In this document: positions 36,206-44,912 of the stretch, piece after piece
How positions within the stretch are numbered: the stretch's first letter is position 1
Layout of the letters: each line of letters opens with the position of its first letter
From: Streptomyces himastatinicus ATCC 53653
Lineage (GTDB): Bacteria; Actinomycetota; Actinomycetes; Streptomycetales; Streptomycetaceae
Direction of reading: 5' to 3'
Assembly: GCF_000158915.1 (NCBI RefSeq)
Contig: NZ_GG657754.1
Span: forward strand, 3,083,110-3,131,198
DNA: 48,089 bases
The notes under the pieces: generated by a model
The model's input: only the letters and a program-made list of their open reading frames with translations
Database searches by the model: none
What the model was told of the DNA's origin: nothing
Translations under genes and position numbers: made by a program

Positions 36206-37137
36206 GCGCGAGCGTCCTGTACGACGCGCCCGGCCCCAAGGCCCGTATCCGCAACCGCGTCTACTCGGTCCTCGGCACCCTCGCCGTCCTCGGCCTGATC
36301 GTCTTCGCCGTCCTGCGGCTGAACGCCAAGGGCCAGTTCGCGCCGGAGATGTGGGAGATCTTCAACAACGCGGGCGTGCGCACCAGCATCCGCGACGGCG
36401 TGCTCACCACCCTCCAGGTGTTCGCCGTGGCGTCGGTGCTCTCGCTGGTCCTGGGCGTCCTGCTCGCGGTCGCCCGGCTCTCGGACCACAAGCCCGTGCG
36501 CTGGCTCGCGACCGGATTCATCGAGCTGTTCCGGGCCATCCCGCTGCTGATCACCATCTACGTGCTGTGGGTGCTCCTCCTCACCTACCGCACCGACCTG
36601 GGCCTCACCGGTGACAGCACCGGCTTCTGGGCACTGGTCGTCGGGCTGACCGTCTACAACGGCTCGGTGCAGGCCGAGGTCCTGCGGGCGGGCATCAACT
36701 CGGTGCCCCGCGGACAGCGTGAGGCCGCCTACGCCCTGGGCATGAGCAAGACCCAGGTCATGACGACGGTTCTGATCCCGCAGGCCGTCCGGGCGATGCT
36801 GCCGACCATCATCAGCCAGCTCGTGGTGACCCTGAAGGACACCTCGCTCGGCTACGTCATCACCTACCAGGAGCTGCTGTTCCAGCTCCAGCAGCTCGCC
36901 GGGAACATCGTCGTCAACGACGACAACCCGTACGTCCCGGTGATCATCGTCGGGGGCACCATCTACATCGCGATGTGTCTGGCCCTCTCCGCCTTGGCGA
37001 CCTGGATCGAACGGCGCGGCCGGCGCGCCAAGACCGGCATCCCGGTCGCGGACGCCGCCCAGCCGCTCACGGCGGGCGACGCGCTCGAGACGGCGGACCT
37101 GTCCGCGCCGGAGCAGCCTGCCGGCAAGACCGGCTGA
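36202..37137 (+). CDS. gluD: Glutamate ABC importer, permease subunit 2
   Basis: A 311-residue partner permease with N-terminal helix, FIELFRAIPLLITIYVLWVL, and the EAA loop REAAYALGMSKTQVMTTVLI. It starts at 36202, overlapping gluC by 4 nt. The hydrophilic tail after about residue 275 is Ala/Pro/Glu-rich and probably not needed for transport. A strong terminator follows. Confidence 0.95.
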   Translation: MSASVLYDAPGPKARIRNRVYSVLGTLAVLGLIVFAVLRLNAKGQFAPEMWEIFNNAGVRTSIRDGVLTTLQVFAVASVLSLVLGVLLAVARLSDHKPVRWLATGFIELFRAIPLLITIYVLWVLLLTYRTDLGLTGDSTGFWALVVGLTVYNGSVQAEVLRAGINSVPRGQREAAYALGMSKTQVMTTVLIPQAVRAMLPTIISQLVVTLKDTSLGYVITYQELLFQLQQLAGNIVVNDDNPYVPVIIVGGTIYIAMCLALSALATWIERRGRRAKTGIPVADAAQPLTAGDALETADLSAPEQPAGKTG

Positions 37138-37152
37138 GGCAAAGCGGGTCCT

Positions 37153-37183
37153 GACGGGCGGTGGCGCTGCGCCACCGCCCGTC
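37153..37183 (+). terminator. Terminator of the gluABCD operon
   Basis: GACGGGCGGTGGCG (37153-37166) pairs perfectly with CGCCACCGCCCGTC (37170-37183), a 14-bp stem with a 3-nt loop, 15 nt after the gluD stop. Confidence 0.88.
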
Positions 37184-37298
37184 GCCGCTTGACGCGGGCA
37201 CTCGCAGTCGGTTGCATGCTTTCTGTGATCGCTCACCGGGTTTCAACTGCCAGTTTCCGTACGTCACGTACGCCCCGCAGGGCCATGGGAACCGCGCC

Positions 37299-39071
37299 GT
37301 GGACCCGGTGATCGTCGCCGGGGCGGGCCCCATCGGGCTCACCCTGGCCCTCGCACTCGCCCGTCAGGACGTCCCCGTCGTGCTGTTCGACGAGACGACC
37401 GGGGGCGACGAACCGCGCCTGGCCCGCACCGTCGTGCTGCGCCCGGACACCGCTGCCCTGCTGGAGCGGCTCGGCTGCCGGGCCACGGCCGGGGCGCGGC
37501 CGTGGACGGGGTGGCGCACCCTGCGCCGCCGCCAGCTCGTACGGCATGTGCCCTTGGTGCCCGGCCCGCTCTTCGGCGCCCCTCCCCCGGCGGCCACCGA
37601 AGACGGCGACGGGCGGGAGGGAGCTCCACGGGACGGGGTCGCGCGAGACGGATCCCCTCGGGACGGGGCCACGCGAGACGGATCCCCTCGGGGCGGCGAG
37701 CCCGAGGCGCCGGTGTCCTCCCCGCTGCATCTGCCGCAGCACGAGCTGACCCGGGCGCTGCGGGCGACGCTGGCCGCCATCGGCGACGAGGACCTCGTAC
37801 GGATCATCCCCGGCACCCGCGTCGAGACCGTGGAGCAGGACGCGCGGGGGGTGAGCGTACGGACCCGGGGCGCCCAGGCCACCTGGTGGCGGGGCAGCCA
37901 TCTGGTCGGCTGCGACGGTCCCCGGTCCACCGTCCGCAAGCAGCTGGGGGTGCGCTTCCCCGGCCGTACGGCGGTGGAACGGCACGCCGTCGCCGCACTG
38001 CGCGCCGACCTCCCCTGGCCCGGCGAGGCCGTACTGCACCGCTCGCCGCCGTGGCGCAGCATCGACGCGGAGGTGACCGCCCGTCCGCTGCCGCACGGCG
38101 TCTGGCGGATCGACTGGCTGCTCCCGCCCGGCCGCGACCTCGTCACCCCGGACGCCCTGATGGTCCGGGTGCGCGACACCCTCGCGGGGTGGTGCGAGGA
38201 GACCGCGATCCCCTACGAGCTTCTGGACACCGGCGTGCACACCGTGCACCACCGGCTCGCCCGGCGCTGGCGCGTGGGCCGCGCCTTCCTCGCCGGGGAC
38301 GCCGCCCATCTGCACGGCGCCCTCGGCACCCAGGGGCTCGAAGAAGGGCTGCGGGACGTCGGCAATCTGGCCTGGAAGCTCTCGCTCGCCTGGCACCACG
38401 GCGCCTCCGACGCCCTGCTCGACAGCTATCAGGCGGAGCGGCGGACGGCCGTCGCCGCGCGGCTGCGCACCGCCGACCAGGCGCTTCCGCTGGTCCGGGC
38501 GGCCGGGGGGTGGCGCGCGGTACGGCGCACGGTGCTGCCGGGGGGCACGCGCGGCCATGACGCGCTGCTCACCGACGGTCACCTCGGCCACGGCCCACTC
38601 GGCGCGCCCCCCGCCTACGGCCGCTCCCCACTGGCTCCCGCGGCGCCCCCTGAGGGATCCGTCACGGTGGGCACGCCCACCGGAGGGCCGGTGGCCGACG
38701 TCCGCGTGACCGCGCCGGACGGTGCGGTGGTACGGCTGTGGGAGCGGCTGGGCCGGGAGCTGCTGGTGGTGCTGGTCGCGCCGGGCACCGGGGTGTGGGA
38801 CCGCCGCCACTGGATGCGCGCCGGGCTGATGCCCCGGCTGGCGGCGGCCGTCTCGGCCCTGCCGATGCGCACGGAACTGCTGGTCGCCGAGGAGTACCCG
38901 GGGGCTCCGGCCCACACCGTGCTGCTGGTGCGGCCGGACGGTCATCTCGCCGCGGCGCTGTCCGGGGTACGCCCCGCCGAGCTGTACGCGTGCGCGGACG
39001 CGGCACGGGGCGGGGACACCGCCCGGGGCGCGGAGGAACACCGGGACGCGGAGGCCACGGCACGCCGGTAG
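37299..39071 (+). CDS. FAD-dependent aromatic monooxygenase (PheA/TfdB type)
   Basis: A protein of about 590 residues. The Rossmann motif VIVAGAGPIGLTLALALARQ is at the N-terminus, and GRAFLAGDAAHLHGALGTQG binds FAD; LVGCDGPRSTVRKQLG is the DG motif. A thioredoxin-like C-terminal domain follows, as in phenol hydroxylase-type proteins. About residues 105-140 hold a low-complexity insert encoded by a tandem 30-bp DNA repeat. I chose the GTG at 37299, just before the Rossmann motif; the frame further up runs into the gluD terminator. Such enzymes hydroxylate phenolic or polyketide substrates; the substrate is unknown. Confidence 0.88.
   Translation: MDPVIVAGAGPIGLTLALALARQDVPVVLFDETTGGDEPRLARTVVLRPDTAALLERLGCRATAGARPWTGWRTLRRRQLVRHVPLVPGPLFGAPPPAATEDGDGREGAPRDGVARDGSPRDGATRDGSPRGGEPEAPVSSPLHLPQHELTRALRATLAAIGDEDLVRIIPGTRVETVEQDARGVSVRTRGAQATWWRGSHLVGCDGPRSTVRKQLGVRFPGRTAVERHAVAALRADLPWPGEAVLHRSPPWRSIDAEVTARPLPHGVWRIDWLLPPGRDLVTPDALMVRVRDTLAGWCEETAIPYELLDTGVHTVHHRLARRWRVGRAFLAGDAAHLHGALGTQGLEEGLRDVGNLAWKLSLAWHHGASDALLDSYQAERRTAVAARLRTADQALPLVRAAGGWRAVRRTVLPGGTRGHDALLTDGHLGHGPLGAPPAYGRSPLAPAAPPEGSVTVGTPTGGPVADVRVTAPDGAVVRLWERLGRELLVVLVAPGTGVWDRRHWMRAGLMPRLAAAVSALPMRTELLVAEEYPGAPAHTVLLVRPDGHLAAALSGVRPAELYACADAARGGDTARGAEEHRDAEATARR
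37629..37688 (+). repeat. In-frame 30-bp tandem repeat in the monooxygenase gene
   Basis: The 30-bp unit starting CGGGACGGGGTCGCGCGAGA is repeated with two base differences and followed by the first bases of a third copy. It encodes RDGVARDGSP and RDGATRDGSP. Being a multiple of 3, it can change copy number without breaking the reading frame. Confidence 0.85.
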
Positions 39072-39196
39072 TGAGGAGTGCGTCACGCGCCCCCGTGCCC
39101 ATCATGGCGCTGACGTCGTACGCCGGTGTGTGGGCCCTCCCGGAGCGCACCCGGTGTGATTGACCTCCCCGTCCGGCTCATGCTTCACTGCGGAGC

Positions 39197-39286
39197 GTGA
39201 CTGACACCGGCTTGCCTCGCTTCTGGCGGAGGGTCCACCTGGACCTCCTCCGCTACGCGGGCTGCGTGTGTCGTCCGTCCTGTTGA
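39197..39286 (+). CDS. Cysteine-rich leader peptide upstream of cysteine dioxygenase
   Basis: A 29-codon frame read from GTG at 39197: MTDTGLPRFWRRVHLDLLRY then AGCVCRPSC and TGA. The RR-V-H-L-D-L-L-R-Y-A-x-C motif matches the class of short Streptomyces leader peptides (RRHVDLLRVASALC-like) found in front of sulfur-metabolism genes. Three of the last seven codons are cysteine (TGC, TGT, TGT), which suits ribosome stalling when Cys-tRNA is scarce. A possible promoter, TTGACC at 39160 with a weak -10 near 39183, would place transcription start near the GTG, so the mRNA may be leaderless. The alternative start is the in-frame TTG at 39212. It ends 61 nt before the dioxygenase start. Confidence 0.7.
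   Translation: MTDTGLPRFWRRVHLDLLRYAGCVCRPSC
39226..39253 (+). promoter_or_regulatory. Hairpin within the leader peptide coding region
   Basis: GCGGAGG-GTCC, loop ACCT, GGAC-ct-CTCCGC region: seven plus four base pairs with a 2-nt bulge. It overlaps codons 10-19 of the leader, where ribosome position could control downstream folding. Confidence 0.5.
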
Positions 39287-39301
39287 TCCGCTTTTCTTCC
39301 C

Positions 39302-39318
39302 GCGCGGCCCGGCCGCGC
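39302..39318 (+). promoter_or_regulatory. GC hairpin between leader and cysteine dioxygenase
   Basis: GCGCGGCC-c-GGCCGCGC is a perfect inverted repeat 15 nt after the leader stop and 29 nt before the dioxygenase start. It is followed by a short CCCTTTC. It may be a terminator or may mask translation signals, completing an attenuator-like layout. Confidence 0.5.
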
Positions 39319-39347
39319 CCCTTTCGCGATCACCCAGGACGGCTTCT

Positions 39348-39893
39348 GTGTCTGACGCACCTCTTCTCTCCCCCGCGCGCCCCTCGGCCGGTCCCGCCGC
39401 GCCGCCGAGTGCGGCCGATCTGCTGGACTTCGTCCGCCGGACCGCCGCCGACGCCGAACTCGTCGCCTCACTCCCGCTCGATCCCGAGGGCCGCACCTGG
39501 CTGCGGCTGGAGGGCCCGGGCGGCAGCGAGGCATGGCTGATCGCCTGGCCCCCCGGCACCGGCACCGGCTGGCACGACCACGGCGGTTCGCACGGGGCGT
39601 TCGTGACGGCGGCCGGTGAGCTGAACGAACAGTCGCTGGCCGTCCGCCTGCCCACCGAGGGCTGGAAGACCCTCGAACTGGCCGAGGGCGTGGACCGCGA
39701 ACGGCGGCTGTCCGCCGGGCTCGGCCGGGCCTTCGGTGCACACCATGTCCACGAGGTCATCAACCCGTCGTCGGAGCAGCACGCGGTGTCGGTGCACGCC
39801 TACTACCCGCCGCTGCCGCTGATGCGGCGCTACAGCCGCACCGGCCAGGTGCTGCGGCTGGAGCAGGTCGAGCAGCCGCAGGAATGGGAGTGA
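39348..39893 (+). CDS. Cysteine dioxygenase family cupin protein
   Basis: A 181-residue protein with cupin motif 1 GTGTGWHDHGGSHGAF, whose His residues bind iron, and HHVHEVINPSSEQHAVSVHA containing the third ligand. This is the pattern of bacterial cysteine dioxygenases, which oxidise cysteine to cysteine sulfinate. The GTG at 39348 has AGGA 8 nt upstream. It is linked to the rhodanese gene (4-nt gap) and follows the cysteine leader peptide. Confidence 0.88.
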   Translation: MSDAPLLSPARPSAGPAAPPSAADLLDFVRRTAADAELVASLPLDPEGRTWLRLEGPGGSEAWLIAWPPGTGTGWHDHGGSHGAFVTAAGELNEQSLAVRLPTEGWKTLELAEGVDRERRLSAGLGRAFGAHHVHEVINPSSEQHAVSVHAYYPPLPLMRRYSRTGQVLRLEQVEQPQEWE

Positions 39894-39897
39894 CGCG

Positions 39898-40293
39898 ATG
39901 GGCGCGGCACATGTGACGAAGCGGAGCGTGGACGAGCTGCTGGCCGAGGCACGCCAGGGGCTGGAGCGGGTCGGCCCCGAGGAGGCCGCTGCCGTGCAGT
40001 CCGCGGGCGGGCTGCTGGTGGACATCCGGTACGCGGCGCTGCGGGAGCGCGACGGCACCATCCCCGGCGCGCTGATCGTCGAGCGGAACGAGCTGGAGTG
40101 GCGGCTCGACCCGCAGTGCGACCACCGGCTGCCCGAGGCCACCCACCACGATCTTCAGGTCGTGGTGATCTGCAACGAGGGCTATGCGTCGAGCTTCGCT
40201 GCGGTCTCGCTGCGGCAGCTGGGCCTGACCTGGGCGACCGATCTGACCGGCGGCTTCCAGGCGTGGCGGGCGGCCGGTCTCCCGGTGCGCTGA
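39898..40293 (+). CDS. Single-domain rhodanese-like sulfurtransferase
   Basis: A 131-residue rhodanese domain with LLVDIRY early in the fold and the active-site cysteine C92 in VVICNEGYASSFAA, followed by TDLTGGFQAWRAAGLPV. GGGAG 7 nt upstream of the ATG. Co-transcribed with the cysteine dioxygenase gene, it probably handles persulfide sulfur arising from cysteine breakdown. Confidence 0.9.
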   Translation: MGAAHVTKRSVDELLAEARQGLERVGPEEAAAVQSAGGLLVDIRYAALRERDGTIPGALIVERNELEWRLDPQCDHRLPEATHHDLQVVVICNEGYASSFAAVSLRQLGLTWATDLTGGFQAWRAAGLPVR

Positions 40294-40294
40294 C

Positions 40295-40325
40295 CTCTCC
40301 GGCCCGCGCCCCATGGGCCGGAGAG
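40295..40325. terminator. Terminator after the rhodanese gene
   Basis: CTCTCCGGCCC (40295-40305) pairs perfectly with GGGCCGGAGAG (40315-40325), an 11-bp stem with a 9-nt loop, 1 nt after the rhodanese stop. Between it and recX the DNA holds short degenerate repeats of CGGCCGGAG. Confidence 0.8.
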
Positions 40326-40421
40326 TCCTGCGTCGGCCAGACATCGGCCGGAGTGCCCGACATCGGCCGGAGCGTCAGACGCCCGCCGGACCGCCGGAGC
40401 GGTCAGGCACCAGCCGGAACG

Positions 40422-41033
40422 TCAGACGTCGGGCAGATGGTGCTCCAGCAGCTCCGGATCCTCGCCCTCCTCCTCCAGCGCGCGCCGCACCACCCGGAGT
40501 GCCACCCCCTCGGGATATCCCTTGCGGGCGAGCATTCCGGCGAGGCGGCGCAGCCGCTTCTCCCGGTCCAGCCCGCGAGTGGTGCGCAGCTTGCGCTCGA
40601 CCAGCTCGCGGGCGGTCCGCTCCTCCTGATCGGCGTCGAGCTGCCCCATGGCATCGGCGATCAACGCGGAGTCGACGCCCTTGGTGCGCAGCTCCCGGGC
40701 GAGCGCGCGACGGGCCAGGCCCCGGCTGTGATGCCGGGACTCCACCCATGCCTCCGCAAACGCCGCGTCGTCGATCAGCCCGACGTCCTCGAACCGGGAG
40801 AGCACCTCCTCCGCCGCCTCATCGGGGATGCCACGGGTGCGCAGGGCGTCCGCGAGCTGCTGACGGGTGCGCGGGGTCCCGGTGAGCAGGCGCAGGCAGA
40901 TCGCCCGCGCCTGCTCCTCCGGGCCGAGCGGCGTCCCCTGCTCGGCCCTCGACGAGGAGGGGGCGCCGCGATCCGGACGGTCCGGGGGCTCCGGACGGCC
41001 CGGGCCGTCCGGCCAGTCGGTCCGCCGTGTCAT
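40422..41033 (-). CDS. recX: Regulatory protein RecX
   Basis: A 203-residue helical protein that limits RecA filaments. RecX-type repeats are seen in ARAICLRLLTGTPRTRQQLA, FEDVGLIDDAAFAEAWVESR and LARKGYPEGVALRVVRRAL. The N-terminal 35 residues are disordered, Arg/Pro/Asp-rich. The ATG lies 3 nt after the recA stop, so it is co-transcribed with recA. Confidence 0.94.
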   Translation of the reverse strand: MTRRTDWPDGPGRPEPPDRPDRGAPSSSRAEQGTPLGPEEQARAICLRLLTGTPRTRQQLADALRTRGIPDEAAEEVLSRFEDVGLIDDAAFAEAWVESRHHSRGLARRALARELRTKGVDSALIADAMGQLDADQEERTARELVERKLRTTRGLDREKRLRRLAGMLARKGYPEGVALRVVRRALEEEGEDPELLEHHLPDV

Positions 41034-41036
41034 GGA

Positions 41037-42167
41037 TCAGCTCTTCGTGGCGGCGCTCTTGGCCGCCTTCGCTCCGGACTTGGCCGCCGGGGCGGGCGCG
41101 GCCTTCGCCGGTGCGGCGGCGGGCGCGGCATCCGCCGCGTCCGGGCCGGGCTCGGCCGTGGGGTCCGCGGGCTTCACGCCGATGCCGAGCTTTTCCTTGA
41201 TCTTCTTCTCGATCTCATTGGCGAGATCGGGGTTGTCCTTCAGGAAGTTACGGGCGTTCTCCTTGCCCTGGCCGAGCTGGTCGCCCTCATAGGTGTACCA
41301 GGCACCGGACTTGCGGACGAAGCCGTGCTCGACACCCATGTCGATCAGACCGCCCTCACGGCTGATGCCCTGGCCGTAGAGGATGTCGAACTCGGCCTGC
41401 TTGAAGGGCGGCGCGACCTTGTTCTTGACGACCTTGCAACGGGTGCGGTTGCCGACCGCGTCCGTACCGTCCTTGAGCGTCTCGATACGACGGATGTCGA
41501 TGCGGACCGAGGCGTAGAACTTCAGCGCCCGGCCACCGGTCGTCGTCTCCGGGGAGCCGAACATGACGCCGATCTTCTCGCGCAGCTGGTTGATGAAGAT
41601 CGCGGTGGTCTTGGACTGGTTGAGCGCACTGGTGATCTTACGGAGCGCCTGGCTCATCAGCCGGGCCTGGAGGCCGACATGGGAGTCGCCCATCTCGCCC
41701 TCGATCTCCGCGCGCGGCACCAGCGCGGCGACGGAGTCGATGACGATGAGGTCGAGAGCGCCGGAGCGGACCAGCATGTCGGTGATCTCGAGCGCCTGCT
41801 CACCGTTGTCCGGCTGGGACAGGATCAGCGAGTCGGTGTCCACGCCCAGCTTCTGCGCGTAGTCGGGGTCGAGCGCGTGCTCCGCGTCCACGAAGGCCAC
41901 GGCGCCGCCCGCCCGCTGGGCGTTGGCCACCGCGTGCAGGGTCAGGGTCGTCTTACCGGAGGACTCCGGGCCGTAGACCTCCACCACGCGGCCACGCGGG
42001 ATCCCGCCCACGCCGAGGGCGACGTCAAGAGCGGTCGACCCGGTGGGGATCACCTCGATGGGGTCGTTCGGCCGGTCGCCCATGCGCATCACGGCGCCTT
42101 TGCCGAACTGCCGTTCAATCTGTGCGAGCGCGGCGTCGAGCGCCTTCTCGCGGTCGTTACCTGCCAT
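41037..42167 (-). CDS. recA: Recombinase RecA
   Basis: A 376-residue protein with Walker [30 protein letters not shown] and [20 protein letters not shown] (L2). The C-terminus is an Ala/Lys/Pro-rich tail of about 45 residues, longer than in E. coli but usual in Streptomyces. It drives strand exchange and LexA cleavage. The ATG at 42167 gives [26 protein letters not shown] lies just upstream. An SOS-type promoter is present. Confidence 0.98.
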   Translation of the reverse strand: MAGNDREKALDAALAQIERQFGKGAVMRMGDRPNDPIEVIPTGSTALDVALGVGGIPRGRVVEVYGPESSGKTTLTLHAVANAQRAGGAVAFVDAEHALDPDYAQKLGVDTDSLILSQPDNGEQALEITDMLVRSGALDLIVIDSVAALVPRAEIEGEMGDSHVGLQARLMSQALRKITSALNQSKTTAIFINQLREKIGVMFGSPETTTGGRALKFYASVRIDIRRIETLKDGTDAVGNRTRCKVVKNKVAPPFKQAEFDILYGQGISREGGLIDMGVEHGFVRKSGAWYTYEGDQLGQGKENARNFLKDNPDLANEIEKKIKEKLGIGVKPADPTAEPGPDAADAAPAAAPAKAAPAPAAKSGAKAAKSAATKS

Positions 42168-42279
42168 GGGTTCCACCCGGTTTGCTTGAGTCGATCGCTT
42201 CACGTCCATGACGCTAGCGCCTGCCACTGACAAGCGGCCCGGACATGCTCGGCCTGTGGATAACCGGGCCGGGCCTCCA

Positions 42280-42308
42280 TGAGAATGGATGTTCGATTTT
42301 TGTGTCAA
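42280..42308 (-). promoter_or_regulatory. recA promoter with LexA box
   Basis: On the minus strand, -35 TTGACA (42308-42303) and -10 TTCTCA (42285-42280) are 17 bp apart. Between them lies TCGAACATCCATTCT (42296-42282), a LexA box with one good half (CGAAC) and a weaker right half (ATTCT). LexA binding would block RNA polymerase. The -35 box overlaps the last codons of the AI-2E transporter gene. Confidence 0.8.
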
Positions 42309-43528
42309 CTGCGCCGGGACAGTGCGTGTCGCATGCGTGCCAGCGCGGAGGCACCGCGCCGCCGTGTCCGCCCGTGCATCCGCGGATCGTCCGTCACGTC
42401 GTAGCGCTTGATGTACGCGCCGAGGAACGCCTGGAGCGTCGCGGTCGCCGGAATCGCGATCAGCGCCCCCACCGCGCCCAGCAGCGCCGTGCCCGCGATC
42501 ACCGATCCGAAGGAGACAGCGGGGTGGATGTCCACGGTTCGCGACGTGATTCTCGGCTGCAACAGGTAGTTCTCGAACTGCTGGTAGACCACGACGAAGA
42601 CCAGCACCCAGATCGCGTACCAGGGGTTGATCGTGAAGGCGATCAACATCGGCAGGGCACCCGCCAGATACGTGCCGATGGTCGGGATGAACTGCGAGAT
42701 CAGCCCCACCCAGACGGCCAGCGCCGGGGCGTAGGGCACGCCCAGGCTCTCCAGCAGGATGTAGTGCGCGACACCGGAGATCAGCGCCATCAGCCCGCGC
42801 GAGTAGATGTAGCCGCCGGTCTTGGCGACCGCGATCTCCCAGGCCCGCAGCACCTCGGTCTGCCGGTTCGGCGGCAGGACGGAGCACAGCGCGCGGCGCA
42901 GCCGGGGGCCGTCGGCGGCGAAGTAGAAGGCGAACAGCGTCACCGTGAGGAGCCTGAACAGCCCGCCGAGCACCTGCGCGGAGACGTCCAGCACATTGTC
43001 GGCGCTGTTCTTCACATAGCTCTGTAGCCAGTCGGAGTGGAGCAGGCTGTCCTGGATCTCCAGCCGCGACAGCCGGGTGTGGAACGTGTCGTTCATCCAG
43101 CTGACCACCTGATCGAGGTACTTCGGGAAGTCCTCGACCATGGTCATGATCTGGTCGGCCAGCATCGAGCCGAGCAGGGTGAAGAAGCCCGCGGCGGCGA
43201 CGAGGATGCCGATGAAGACAATTCCGGTGGCCAGGCCCCGGCGGACGCCGCGCGCGGCCATGCGGTCCACGGCCGGTTCGATCGCGAGTGCCAGGAAGAA
43301 CGCGATCAGGACGTTCAGCAGCAGTCCGGTCAGCTGATCGAAGGCCCAGGTGGCAAGCCGGTAACAGGCCACCAGGGCAAGGGCGAGCACCATGGCGCGG
43401 GGCAGCCAGCGCGGCATGCGCGCGGACTGCGCCGAGGCGTCCTCGGGGGCCGGTGCGTCCTTCGGGGCCTGTGCGGGGGTCGGGACGCCGTCGGCGTCGG
43501 GGGAGAGGGTCTCTTCGGTCGGGGCCAC
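42305..43528 (-). CDS. AI-2E family transporter
   Basis: A 407-residue membrane protein. After a charged Pro/Ala head (1-42) there are about eight hydrophobic helices, with [58 protein letters not shown] and [15 protein letters not shown], all typical of the AI-2E family (formerly UPF0118). The true substrate is unknown. The GTG at 43528 is preceded by a weak site. The last bases overlap the recA -35 box. Confidence 0.9.
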   Translation of the reverse strand: MAPTEETLSPDADGVPTPAQAPKDAPAPEDASAQSARMPRWLPRAMVLALALVACYRLATWAFDQLTGLLLNVLIAFFLALAIEPAVDRMAARGVRRGLATGIVFIGILVAAAGFFTLLGSMLADQIMTMVEDFPKYLDQVVSWMNDTFHTRLSRLEIQDSLLHSDWLQSYVKNSADNVLDVSAQVLGGLFRLLTVTLFAFYFAADGPRLRRALCSVLPPNRQTEVLRAWEIAVAKTGGYIYSRGLMALISGVAHYILLESLGVPYAPALAVWVGLISQFIPTIGTYLAGALPMLIAFTINPWYAIWVLVFVVVYQQFENYLLQPRITSRTVDIHPAVSFGSVIAGTALLGAVGALIAIPATATLQAFLGAYIKRYDVTDDPRMHGRTRRRGASALARMRHALSRRS

Positions 43529-43617
43529 CCGGCAAGTGTGGCGTACACCCGTCCAGAAAATCCGGCCACCCCGGGAGTGCGCTCCCTCTCACACGTCCCG
43601 GCCCCGCCCCGCACTCG

Positions 43618-43812
43618 TCAGCGCTTCTCGGGAGGGATCTCCATCGCGGTGCACACCCCGCGCCAGACCTCCTTGGCGTCCCATCCCGCGGCGAGCGCCT
43701 GGTGGACGGTCCGGCCGCCGAGCTGGGACATCACATGATCGCGCGCGAAGGAGTCGGCGTACGCCTCACCGAAGTGATCCGCCATCCGCTGCCAGAAGAC
43801 CGTCAACCGCAT
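43618..43812 (-). CDS. DUF3046 family protein
   Basis: A 64-residue protein, [20 protein letters not shown] then [20 protein letters not shown], the complete DUF3046 pattern found next to recA in actinobacteria. The ATG at 43812 is chosen because the longer frame to 43893 overlaps the neighbouring gene's start and has atypical composition. Function unknown. Confidence 0.88.
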   Translation of the reverse strand: MRLTVFWQRMADHFGEAYADSFARDHVMSQLGGRTVHQALAAGWDAKEVWRGVCTAMEIPPEKR

Positions 43813-43891
43813 GCGCCCAGTATCGCGCTCCCGGGGTGCACCGGTGCGTGAGCCCCCTTCCCCAGGCGTTTCCCGCCCTACGGTCTGTCCC

Positions 43892-44848
43892 ATGGATCGA
43901 TCCGCAGCAGTCCCCTCCTCCCCGTCCGCGCCCTCCGCGCCCGCCTCGCCGCTCGCGCATGCCGCGCGGTTCGTGTGGCTGACCGCACGCGTGCTCGAGC
44001 AGCGCCGGTTCGCGTATCACTTCCAGGACGCCGACGCCGAGCCGGTCGAGACCGCGCTCGCCGCGTACCTGGGCGCCGACGGGGGCTACGGCCACGCCCT
44101 GGAGCCGGATCTGCGCGGCCCGGTGAGCCAGCCGCAGCACGTCGCGCACGCCCTGCGGGTGCTCGACGGGATCGGCCGCTGCGGCGGGCAGCGGGTGGAG
44201 CGGCTGTGCCGCTATCTGACCGCGATCTCCACCCGGGACGGCGCGCTGCCCGCATGCCACCCGTCGCTCCGCGACTACCCCTCCGCCCCCTGGATCCGGC
44301 CGTCGGACCATCCGCGCGGCGATCTGCTGACCACCGGGCCGGTGGTGGGGCTGCTGCACCGCAACGAGGTGTGGCACGCCTGGCTGTTCCGGGCCACCGA
44401 CTTCTGCTGGGCGGCGGTGACGGCGCTGGAAGAGGGCGCCCCGGCACGTCCGTACGAGGTGGCGGCGGCCGTCGCCTTCCTGGACGGCGCACCGGACCGG
44501 GCGCGCGCCGAGGAGGTGGCGGAGCGGCTGGGCCGCCGGGTGCGGGAGCGGCGGCTGGTGGTGCTGGACCCCGAGCGCGCCGAGGACGGTCCGCTGCCGC
44601 CCGGCCACGGCCCCGGTGAGCACAGCTTCGTGTACGACGTCGCCCTTGCGCCCGGCTCGCTGGCCCGCCGCTGGTTCACCGATGCCGAGGTGGAGCGCTC
44701 GCTGGACTTCCTGGCGGCCGCGCAGCGCGAGGACGGCGGCTGGCCGGCCCGGCGGCGGGCCTGGACCCCGGGCGCGGCGCTGGAGTGGCGGCCGGTGGTG
44801 ACCGTGGAGGCGCTGCTCACCCTGCGCGCCTACGGGCGGGCGCTCTGA
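43892..44848 (+). CDS. Alpha/alpha-toroid (prenyltransferase/squalene-oxidase-repeat-like) protein
   Basis: A 318-residue protein. After an Ala/Pro/Ser head it shows VETALAAYLGADGGYGHALE, GPVSQPQHVAHALRVLDGIG and SLDFLAAAQREDGGWPARRR, the QxxDGGW-type repeats of the terpene-cyclase/prenyltransferase toroid fold. A catalytic DxDD motif is not evident, so an enzyme role is uncertain. The ATG at 43892 lies 79 bp from the divergent DUF3046 gene. Confidence 0.8.
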   Translation: MDRSAAVPSSPSAPSAPASPLAHAARFVWLTARVLEQRRFAYHFQDADAEPVETALAAYLGADGGYGHALEPDLRGPVSQPQHVAHALRVLDGIGRCGGQRVERLCRYLTAISTRDGALPACHPSLRDYPSAPWIRPSDHPRGDLLTTGPVVGLLHRNEVWHAWLFRATDFCWAAVTALEEGAPARPYEVAAAVAFLDGAPDRARAEEVAERLGRRVRERRLVVLDPERAEDGPLPPGHGPGEHSFVYDVALAPGSLARRWFTDAEVERSLDFLAAAQREDGGWPARRRAWTPGAALEWRPVVTVEALLTLRAYGRAL

Positions 44849-44912
44849 GGGAACCTCGGCGCTGACCTGCACGGACGGCCCGTTGTCGGTGGGGCGGTGC
44901 ACGATGGGGGGC

